Shown: one piece after another, positions 9,406 through 17,194 of the stretch
Position numbering within the stretch: the stretch's first letter is position 1
Layout: every line of letters begins with the position of its first letter
Assembly (NCBI GenBank): GCA_020344415.1
Contig: CP070825.1
Location: 1,534,591-1,598,590 of the forward strand
Direction of reading: 5' to 3'
Length of the DNA stretch: 64,000 nucleotides
Origin: Candidatus Aminicenantota bacterium
GTDB lineage: Bacteria > Acidobacteriota > Aminicenantia > Aminicenantales > Aminicenantaceae
Notes under the pieces: model-generated
Seen by the model: the letters and a program-made list of their open reading frames with translations, nothing else
What the model was told of the DNA's origin: nothing
Databases searched by the model: none
Made by a program: the position numbers and the translations under genes

Positions 9406-11417
9406 TTAGCTCTCTTGCCCTTCGGTCTCCTCTCCATACTCACCAGCTTCGACCATCTTCTTGTAGGGCAGGTAGATCAAGATGAACCCAAGGGCGAAGA
9501 ATATCACAAGACCCAGCCATGCGCTATTCCAGACTTCTGGCATGGAAAAGTCTAAGCGTTTGCTAAGGCCTTCTATCGCTGCAGTGATAATTCCCGTAAG
9601 CGCCTGGCCGGCAATCAATCCTGAAGCAAGAAGTAGACCGATGTTTTCAACGATTTCTCTCCCTTTTGCAGTAGTCTTTTTCTTTTTAATCGGCTGTCCA
9701 GAATATATTTTATGACTCCCCCGAAGAAAATACAGGCAGTGGCGCGGAAGGGAAGGTACATCCCTACAGCTATGAGCATTGGGGAGGGGGAGCCAATAAG
9801 GATAAGGACAACAGCCAGGAGCATTCCTGAGATTACTAAAGGCCAGGCCATCTCCCCTCCGACTATTCCTTTGGACATGGTTGCCATTAGACCTGCTTGA
9901 GGTGCAGGGAGCGTTTCGGAGCCGATTCCTATGGTGTTATGCAGCAGCTGGAGAGTGAATGTTAATGTTAAGGCTGCAGCTACGACACCGATTATTCCTC
10001 CTACCTGCATCCGCCAGGGAGTCCCTCCAAGAATATGCCCGACTTTCCAGTCCTGGATCATATCTCCAGCCACACCAGCTACACAACAGACAACCGCAGC
10101 TACTCCCAGTACAGCTGCAATTCCTTCGTTTCCTTTTTGTCCCATAAGTACCATCATCAAAGCTGCGATAAGCAGCGTAGTTAGGGTTAGACCAGAAATC
10201 GGGTTGGAAGATGAACCGATGATACCCACAAGATAGCCGGCCACTGCCGCGAAAAGAAGCCCCATGATAATCATTACAACGGCAGAAACAAGAGAAGAAC
10301 CTATGTTATGAGTAAATATATTGTAAAGAATGATCATAGGGATAATCAAAGCGATAATGGCGATTACGATTGAAGGAAACGGGAGGTCTTTATCAGTCCT
10401 CAGTGTTTCTGTTTCCACTCCAGTCCGGGACTTTTTAACATCAGCTATGGAACGGCCAATTCCTGTGACGAGGCTTTTCCGCATTTTAAAAAGAGTGTAA
10501 AAAGCACCAACAAGCATGGCTCCTACAGCAATGGGTTTGATCTGAGAGTTATAAGCTGAGATAGCCATATCAGTCCAGTTGCCATCGAAACTCGTAACAA
10601 TGGTGCCCAACTCTCCGCTTATTAAGAGAAGTATAGGCATTAGGAAAAGCCATCCGAGCACTCCGCCAGAAAAAGTGAGTGCGGCTAATTTTGGTCCGAT
10701 GATATATCCGACTCCAGCCATTGCCGCATTAGCTGCAGGTGTCTCTATGAACATTCTCCCTTTGAGTCCAGCGCTTTTCGTAACTTCAACGTTATCGCCG
10801 TCGAGGTAGGTGAAGCGCGATAGGCCAGGAATCTTAAAGACGGTCCTTGCGTAGGGTGTAATAACCCTGATGCCATTATTGCTGGTGAAGAACTCAATAA
10901 ATCCACCCAAGCCCATTGCCCAGAACATATAAGCTGCGTGTGAGCCTGCTTTCTGACCAGTCTTAACCATCTCTGCGCAAGCCACGCTTTCTGGGAAGGG
11001 GAGTTCAGCATCCTCAACAAGAGTCCGTCTGACGAGAATGATGAGAAAAACGCCGAGAACTCCTCCTACGAGCATGAGAAGAGAAGATTTAACAAAGTCG
11101 AATTTTGTCCAAACTCCAGTCATTAAAAAAGCAGGGATGGTGAATATTGCTCCAGCTGCCAGCGCTTCTCCTACGGCGCCTGTAGTTCTTGCCAGATTCT
11201 CCTCCAGAATTGTACCTTTGAATGGACGAAGCACGGCCATGGCAATGACTGCTGCTGGAAAAGTAGCAGCCACAGTCATTCCTACCATTAGACCTAAATA
11301 AGCATTTGCAGCCCCGAGGATAACGGCCATGATTATTCCTAAGAAAATTGCTTTAAAAGATATCTCTTTCATGGGTTGATCCACGGGCACATAAGGCTTG
11401 TAAAGTTCATTGCTCAT
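9406..11417 (-). pseudogene. OPT-family oligopeptide transporter, frameshifted near the 3' end
   Basis: The main frame encodes an OPT transporter from ATG 11417 (AGGAGG just upstream) with about 14 membrane segments. It resembles the intact paralogue at 23923-25827; both begin with a YKPYVPxD-like block. The frame runs into nonsense and stops at 9615. Homology continues in the -1 frame from about 9680 down to 9406 (KGREIVENIGLLLASG, then GLIAGQALTGI), parallel to the paralogue's GILLGSGFIAGEGI. One base lost or gained near the A-rich stretch 9665-9690 explains this. It may be a sequencing error, a true mutation or recoding. The substrate is probably small peptides. Confidence 0.8.
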
Positions 11418-11453
11418 AACTACCTCCTCAAGTCGGGATGCTCGATTTTTTTG

Positions 11454-11483
11454 AATATATATTCCTCTATGACAAAAAGTCAA
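11454..11483 (-). promoter_or_regulatory. Promoter for the first OPT transporter
   Basis: Minus-strand TTGACT (11478-11483) and TATATT (11454-11459) are 18 bases apart, about 40 bases before the ATG at 11417. Confidence 0.55.
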
Positions 11484-11488
11484 GAATA

Positions 11489-11531
11489 ATTTAGCATTTT
11501 TATTTGCTTGAAAAGAAAAAATATGCTAAAT
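11489..11531. promoter_or_regulatory. Inverted repeat in the OPT/mreB divergent region
   Basis: ATTTAGCAT (11489-11497) and ATGCTAAAT (11523-11531) form a perfect 9-base inverted repeat with a 25-base spacer. It lies between the OPT promoter and mreB. A regulator operator is possible. Confidence 0.35.
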
Positions 11532-11558
11532 AGGTCCTAAAGGTAAAGAAGAATATAG

Positions 11559-12590
11559 ATGAGCTTACTAAGATGGCTTAAGGAAAGGCTGTTTTGTGAT
11601 TTAGCCATTGACCTCGGCACTGCCAATACTCTCGTTTTTCTAAAAGGAAAAGGAATAATTGTGCAGGAGCCGTCGATTGTGGTTATTAACAGACAGACCG
11701 GGAAAGTTGAGGCTGTGGGGAAACGCGCGAAAGATATGCTGGGAAAAACTCCGGCCAGTGTGGTTGCTATCAGGCCTATGAGGGATGGTGTCATCGCTGA
11801 TTTTGAGATTGCAGAGAAAATGCTTGATTATTTCATCAAGAAATCCACGAACAACCGAGGTTTTTTAATCAGACCGAGAATAGTTATCGGAATTCCCACA
11901 GGGATTACCCAGGTTGAAAGACGAGCAGTCAAGGACGTTGCTTTGAGAGCCAAGGCTTCTGAAGTCTTCTTGATAGAGCAGCCCATGTCAGCATCTGTCG
12001 GAGCAGACCTTCCTATCTCAGAACCCATGGGAAATATGATTGTGGATATAGGGGGCGGAACAACGGATATAGCCGTCATTTCTCTTAACGGTATCGTCTT
12101 TAACCATTCTATACGGATTGCTGGTAATGAAATGGATGAGGCCATAATCCAATATCTTAAGAAGAAATACAATTTGCTTATCGGTGAAAAGACTGCCGAG
12201 CTAGTTAAGATGGAGATAGGCTCAGCTTACCCCTTAGATGAGCCTATTACGATGGAGATTAAAGGAAGAGATTTAAGAGAAGGAATCCCTAAGACAATTG
12301 TGGTTGATGATCAAGAGATAAGAGAGGCGCTAGAACATGTTGTCTCTGCCATTATTAATGCCGTTAAGATTGCCCTCGAAAAAACACCCCCTGAACTTTC
12401 AGCAGATATAATCGACCGCGGAATCATCCTTACAGGAGGAGGTTCTCTTCTGAAGAATGTGGATAAGCGCATCCGGGAGGAAACGAAATTGCCGGTTTTT
12501 ATTACTGAGGATCCTTTGACTGCGGTTGTCCTTGGTGCGGGAAAGATGCTTGACGATTTAGACCTTTTGAAAAAAATATCTCTGATGTAA
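11559..12590 (+). CDS. mreB: Rod-shape-determining actin homologue MreB
   Basis: A 343-residue actin-like ATPase of normal length that organises lateral cell-wall synthesis. Phosphate-1 loop AIDLGTANT, phosphate-2 DIGGGTTDIAV and adenosine loop LTGGGSLLKN are all present. The N-terminal amphipathic segment (LLRWLKERL) could bind the membrane. It is first of five tightly spaced genes (mreB, mreC, mreD, mrdA, rodA) forming the elongasome operon, so the organism is expected to be rod-shaped. Confidence 0.97.
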   Translation: MSLLRWLKERLFCDLAIDLGTANTLVFLKGKGIIVQEPSIVVINRQTGKVEAVGKRAKDMLGKTPASVVAIRPMRDGVIADFEIAEKMLDYFIKKSTNNRGFLIRPRIVIGIPTGITQVERRAVKDVALRAKASEVFLIEQPMSASVGADLPISEPMGNMIVDIGGGTTDIAVISLNGIVFNHSIRIAGNEMDEAIIQYLKKKYNLLIGEKTAELVKMEIGSAYPLDEPITMEIKGRDLREGIPKTIVVDDQEIREALEHVVSAIINAVKIALEKTPPELSADIIDRGIILTGGGSLLKNVDKRIREETKLPVFITEDPLTAVVLGAGKMLDDLDLLKKISLM

Positions 12591-12604
12591 TCGATTCAAA
12601 TTTT

Positions 12605-13450
12605 ATGCCCCTTTTCTTGAAAGAGAAAAAGAGTTTAATAGTCCTTATAACACTAATCTTTATTCAGCTAGTCTTGGTTTCTCTTCAAGCCCCTTTAGGA
12701 CAGAGACAGAACTATTTTGAAAAAGCAATTTTTGCAATTTTTTCCCCTCTACAGCACGTAACTGTCTCATTCACCCGAAAAATTGCAAATCTCTGGAAGA
12801 ATTATTTTCACCTTCAGAATGTTCAAGGTCAAAATCAAAAATTGAGAGAAGAGATTTTTATTCTACAACAAGAAAACAACATCCTCCTGAATACACTGCG
12901 AAGATTTAGAGGAGAGAAAGAAATCCAGGACAACTTATTAGTGATTCGCGAAAATATTCTTGTTGCTCATGTCATAGGCCTGGATGCCAGCAATTTTTAT
13001 AAATCTTTGGTCATTGATAAAGGCTCTTTGGATGGCCTTAAGAAAAACATGGTTGTTCTTGATGGGAAAGGCCATTTAGTAGGACGGACTATAGAACCTA
13101 TCTCATTGAAGGAAGCTACAGTTCAATTAATAACTGATACCGAGAGTGGAATCAGTGTTTTTACGCAGAAAAGAGTCATGGGCGTTCTGAAGGGTGATGC
13201 TAGAGGGAGATGTTCTTTAGATTATATTCTCGCTACGACGAGAGATATTTCTATGGGAGAAGAGGTCGTTACTTCTGGTTTTGATGGGATCTATCCTTCT
13301 GGGATTAAAGTCGGCAAAATAATTTCTATAACTGAGAGCGATCCTCTCTTTAAAGGAGTGAAGGTCCAACCCTATTTTGATTTTCGCCAATTATATCAAG
13401 TAGCGGTTGTTAAAATTGATCCCAAAGACCTTTTTGACCTGAATTATTAA
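12605..13450 (+). CDS. mreC: Rod-shape-determining protein MreC
   Basis: A 281-residue bitopic protein: one membrane helix (about 10-27), a coiled coil (about 70-105) and the periplasmic beta-domain with typical GLKKNMVVLDGKGHLVG and TSGFDGIYPSGIKVG motifs. It links MreB filaments to PBP2 and RodA. It starts 14 bases after mreB. Its last codons and stop lie inside a dispersed palindromic repeat (13437-13492), so the final residues (DLNY) derive from the repeat. Confidence 0.95.
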   Translation: MPLFLKEKKSLIVLITLIFIQLVLVSLQAPLGQRQNYFEKAIFAIFSPLQHVTVSFTRKIANLWKNYFHLQNVQGQNQKLREEIFILQQENNILLNTLRRFRGEKEIQDNLLVIRENILVAHVIGLDASNFYKSLVIDKGSLDGLKKNMVVLDGKGHLVGRTIEPISLKEATVQLITDTESGISVFTQKRVMGVLKGDARGRCSLDYILATTRDISMGEEVVTSGFDGIYPSGIKVGKIISITESDPLFKGVKVQPYFDFRQLYQVAVVKIDPKDLFDLNY

Positions 13451-13492
13451 TAAAAAATGCCGATGTTAATATTTTTTGTGAATAATCTAGGT
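13437..13492. repeat. Dispersed palindromic repeat overlapping the mreC stop
   Basis: Arms ACCTGAATTATTAATAAAAA (from 13437) and the segment 13471-13492 are inverted with about 18 of 22 positions pairing. The internal AAAAAATGCCGAT is shared with the half copy at 32335. It fills the mreC-mreD gap. Confidence 0.75.
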
Positions 13493-13507
13493 TAATACGT
13501 TACTCAA

Positions 13508-13987
13508 ATGAAAACTTTTATTAAAATAAGTGCCGGCATTATCGCTGCATTTATTTTTAATATCATATTAGGCAAACTTTTTTTCTCTCCTGCTCCGCTT
13601 TTTAATTTTTTCAGTTTGGTTATCATCTACTTTGCATTGGCCAGGGGCGAGATTCTCGGCGCCTGTTTGGGGACATTTTGCGGGCTTATTCATGATGCTT
13701 TTTCTCTTGGGGTTTTTGGGTTTTCAGGTCTGTCGAAAACAATCACTGGATTCCTGGCAGGCTACATATCAATATTGATTGATGTCAGTTCTCCTTTAAG
13801 AATTTTTATCTTCATCTTTATCCTGATATTCATTGAATTAATTTTATGGTTTTTCCTTTATTCCTTCGTTTTCTCAGAAAGGCCTCACATTGGGGGCGGC
13901 TGGATATTTTTTCAGCCCTTAGCAACGGCTTTCTTAGGAGTCTTTTTATTTCGATTTTTTCGGAAGTTCAAAATTGCTAATCCCTAA
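13508..13987 (+). CDS. mreD: Rod-shape-determining protein MreD
   Basis: A 159-residue integral membrane protein with about five hydrophobic helices and the family's typical GxxxGLIHDAFSLGVFG segment. It is assigned from the length, membrane profile and position between mreC and mrdA. MreD modulates the balance of MreC and PBP2 in the elongasome. Confidence 0.88.
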   Translation: MKTFIKISAGIIAAFIFNIILGKLFFSPAPLFNFFSLVIIYFALARGEILGACLGTFCGLIHDAFSLGVFGFSGLSKTITGFLAGYISILIDVSSPLRIFIFIFILIFIELILWFFLYSFVFSERPHIGGGWIFFQPLATAFLGVFLFRFFRKFKIANP

Positions 13988-13996
13988 TTTTAAAAG

Positions 13997-15811
13997 ATGG
14001 AAAATAACAAGATTTATGAGGATCTTTCTCCTATAGTCGGGAGAACTCAGAAAACATTCATCCTTGTGGAGATATTGTTTGTATTTCTGGTTTTTTATTT
14101 CTGGAAGACTCAGATTCTTGATTATAAAAAATTTTTAAGGCAATCTGAGGCTAACCGAATCAGAGAGGTTGTCCTTCAATCCCCAAGGGGCTTAATTCTG
14201 GATCGAGAAGGTGTCATATTGGCTGATAATGAAGCCTCCTTTACGGTTTCCATAATCAGAGAAAATTGCAAAGACCTAGATAAATCATGCAAAGAAATTG
14301 CGCAGATTTTGGATCTTGAAGAAGATGTCGTCATAGAAAGAATAAAAAAGTATGAAAACTGGCCTCTTTTCCGACCTATTGTTGTCAAAGATAATCTATC
14401 TTTTGAAGAGGTTGCTTTGATTGAGGCAAGGAAATTAGAATTGCCAGAATTAATAATCGAAGCAGAACCCAAAAGGTTTTATCCCTTCAAGAATTTTGCA
14501 GCCCATGTGCTAGGATATTTGCAGGAATTGTCGCCAGAAGAGATAGAGAGCGGTAACTACGTAGGGAGACGAATGGGAGAACTTGTGGGGAAGACAGGAA
14601 TTGAGAAGGTTTGCGAAAACAGATTGGTTGGAACAGATGGAGAAAAGATAGAAATTGTGGACAGCTTAGGGAGGAGCAAAGGTGAAGTTACAAGACATGA
14701 ACCCAAAAAAGGTCAGAATATTCGGCTAAGTTTGGATTTTGAACTTCAACAGAAAGCTGAAGAGCTTTTAGAGGGAAGAGAAGGAGCAGTAGTTGTTTTG
14801 GATGCCCGGAATGGCGGAATACTTGCACTGGCCAGTTATCCTGATTTTGATCCCAATAGATTTATCAATCGTTTTACACCCGGAGAGTGGCTTGATTTAG
14901 TTAACAGCCCTGAGTTTCCTTTGGAGAATCGAGCTATTCGAGGCTTGTATTCTCCAGGGTCGATATTCAAGCTTACGATGGCGTTAGGAGCTCTTCACCT
15001 AGGTGTGATCACAGACCAAACTACTTATTTCTGCCCTGGAAAGATTCAAATCTATGGTCATCCTCGCTCATGCTGGTTTGAACAAGGCCATGGGTCGATG
15101 AATCTCTATAATGGGATAAGGCATTCCTGTAATATATATTTTTATCAGTTAGGAAAAGAGATGGGCATTGATAATATCGCCCGCATCGCAAGGAAACTCG
15201 GCATGGGGAGAAAAACAGGTATTGACTTACTTGGGGAAAAAGCAGGATTGGTTCCCGATCCTCAATGGAAGAAAAAAGCCAGGGGAGAATCCTGGTATCC
15301 AGGAGAGACAATTTCTGTTGCTATCGGTCAAGGGCCCATATTGGTGACCCCACTTCAGATTGCAGTGCATACTGCCATTATTGCGAATCGAGGATACAAG
15401 GTCACTCCATATCTTTTAATATCTGATTCTAATTCTCCATCAAAGGTAGATAAGCGAGAACACCTGGTCCAGAGCAGGGCGATTGATATTGAAGAATCTG
15501 TTTTTGAAAAGGTAATAGAAGGCATGTGGAAGGTGGTCAACGAACAGGGGACTGGAAGGGCAGCAAGAATTTCTGGGTTCGATATTTGCGGCAAGACCGG
15601 TTCCACCCAGCTAATAAGCTCCGCAGAGGAAGAAAGACTGGAAGAATTAGAGGAAGAAGTAAAGACTCATTCCTGGTTTACTGGATTTGCTCCGAGGGAT
15701 AATCCAGAGGTTGTCATAACCGTCCTTGTTGAATATGGAGGGATGGGAGGTGCAACCGCAGCTCCGGTTGCAAGATTACTTTTCGACTTGTACAGGAAAA
15801 AATATGATTGA
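13997..15811 (+). CDS. mrdA: Penicillin-binding protein 2
   Basis: A 604-residue class B PBP that cross-links peptidoglycan during elongation. It has one N-terminal membrane helix (about 20-40), a PBP dimerisation domain, and the transpeptidase motifs S322-I-F-K325, S377-C-N379 and K533-T-G535. The ATG lies 9 bases after mreD. Its stop overlaps the rodA start by 8 bases, consistent with a coupled PBP2-RodA synthase pair. Confidence 0.96.
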   Translation: MENNKIYEDLSPIVGRTQKTFILVEILFVFLVFYFWKTQILDYKKFLRQSEANRIREVVLQSPRGLILDREGVILADNEASFTVSIIRENCKDLDKSCKEIAQILDLEEDVVIERIKKYENWPLFRPIVVKDNLSFEEVALIEARKLELPELIIEAEPKRFYPFKNFAAHVLGYLQELSPEEIESGNYVGRRMGELVGKTGIEKVCENRLVGTDGEKIEIVDSLGRSKGEVTRHEPKKGQNIRLSLDFELQQKAEELLEGREGAVVVLDARNGGILALASYPDFDPNRFINRFTPGEWLDLVNSPEFPLENRAIRGLYSPGSIFKLTMALGALHLGVITDQTTYFCPGKIQIYGHPRSCWFEQGHGSMNLYNGIRHSCNIYFYQLGKEMGIDNIARIARKLGMGRKTGIDLLGEKAGLVPDPQWKKKARGESWYPGETISVAIGQGPILVTPLQIAVHTAIIANRGYKVTPYLLISDSNSPSKVDKREHLVQSRAIDIEESVFEKVIEGMWKVVNEQGTGRAARISGFDICGKTGSTQLISSAEEERLEELEEEVKTHSWFTGFAPRDNPEVVITVLVEYGGMGGATAAPVARLLFDLYRKKYD

Positions 15812-16895
15812 CAGAAGTCTGCTCCAAAATATTGATTGGATACTGATAGCACTTTTGTTGTTGAATTCCATTATTGGTGTGGCATTTATTTACAGTTCCT
15901 CCCATTATTTACCGGGGAACTATTATGTGAAACAAATTATTTGGATAGTCATTAGCTTTATCGTCCTCTTTTTATTTCTTTCTATAGACTATAAAACAAT
16001 AGTAATCTATTCTCCCTATTTCTATATAGCATCGATTGTTATGTTGGGCGGGCTGTTACTTCTTGGCAGATTCGAGGGAGGCGTAAGGAGCTGGATTAAA
16101 TTCCCCTTCATTCAGATTCAGCCTTCTGAAATCACAAAGATAATGGTGATTCTTATTCTTGCCTATGTATTCTCAGAATTCAAGATGGAACACCTTTCCA
16201 GAGGAAAAGGTGTTTTGGGCGGTATCATTATTGCCGTTCCCGTAATGCTTGTGGCCTTGCAGCCAGATTTGGGAACAGCTTTAAGCTACGTTCCCATTTT
16301 TTTAGCATCGCTCATCCTTGCTGGGCTAAAGAAAAAAACCTTAGTTTTCTTATTAGTTTTCATCTTGCTTCTTGGCTTTGTTGGATGGAATTTTGGCCTT
16401 AAAGATTACCAAAAGGAGAGATTGAAAACCTTGGTTTTTCCTGGTCAGGATCCTCTGGGTTCAGGTTATCATATTCTTCAATCAAAAATTGCCATTGGTT
16501 CAGGGGGACTTTTAGGAAAGGGATATAGAGAGGGCACTCAAAGCCAGCTAAGATTCCTCCCTGCCAGACACACAGATTTTATATTCTCAGTGATCGGTGA
16601 AGAACTCGGCTTTATAGGCGTTGTGATTGTTATTTCTTTTTACTTTTTTTTCCTTTTGAGGTTGTTTCGATCCATAGGGAAATCAAGAGATAGGGCTGGG
16701 GTATATGTCATATATATGGTAGCGGTTATGATTGCTGCCCAGTTTTTTATAAACGTTATGATGGTCGTTGGTCTATTCCCGATAACAGGAATTCCGTTGC
16801 CTTTGCTGAGCTATGGTGGCTCCTCCCTTCTTACAAATTATTTAGGAGTTTCCCTTGTTTTAAACGTCAAAATGAGAAGATTCGTTAATATCTGA
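15804..16895 (+). CDS. rodA: Peptidoglycan glycosyltransferase RodA
   Basis: A 363-residue SEDS-family polymerase with about ten membrane segments. Signature stretches include IQPSEITKIM, LQPDLGTAL and GIPLPLLSYGGSSL. I chose ATG 15804 (MIDRSLLQN) because it overlaps the mrdA stop by 8 bases; an earlier in-frame start at 15726 would lie deep inside mrdA. It ends the rod operon. Confidence 0.95.
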   Translation: MIDRSLLQNIDWILIALLLLNSIIGVAFIYSSSHYLPGNYYVKQIIWIVISFIVLFLFLSIDYKTIVIYSPYFYIASIVMLGGLLLLGRFEGGVRSWIKFPFIQIQPSEITKIMVILILAYVFSEFKMEHLSRGKGVLGGIIIAVPVMLVALQPDLGTALSYVPIFLASLILAGLKKKTLVFLLVFILLLGFVGWNFGLKDYQKERLKTLVFPGQDPLGSGYHILQSKIAIGSGGLLGKGYREGTQSQLRFLPARHTDFIFSVIGEELGFIGVVIVISFYFFFLLRLFRSIGKSRDRAGVYVIYMVAVMIAAQFFINVMMVVGLFPITGIPLPLLSYGGSSLLTNYLGVSLVLNVKMRRFVNI

Positions 16896-16903
16896 TGCCT
16901 TTG

Positions 16904-17090
16904 AAAATTATGGGGACACAAAAAATTATGGGGACACAATACTTAATTATTTATCACTGGCGGTTCCCATACGCCTCAGCAGATAATTTCATGAAAACAA
17001 TCAGGTAAGATTAAAGGTTTTTAAACTATATCTAAATCTTCATAGAAAAACATATAACCTCCTCAATTAAGATTGTGTCCCCCTAATTTA
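16904..17090. mobile_element. Non-autonomous element with GGGGACACAAT inverted ends
   Basis: The left end has two tandem copies of AAATTATGGGGACACAA (16904-16921 and 16922-16947, the latter extending to TACTTAATT). The right end (17065-17089) is the inverse, AATTAAGATTGTGTCCCC then CTAATTT. The TIR of about 25 bases encloses about 120 bases with no ORF of note. The ends resemble those near IS200-like/REP-associated transposases, and no transposase is present. Confidence 0.65.
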
Positions 17091-17194
17091 GATAATTGAT
17101 ATTTACTAATCGATGGGTGATAATTGCAGATTGATGAGTGATTAATGCTTGTTGATAGGGATACCAGCATAAAAAGAGAAATCTTGAGATAAAG

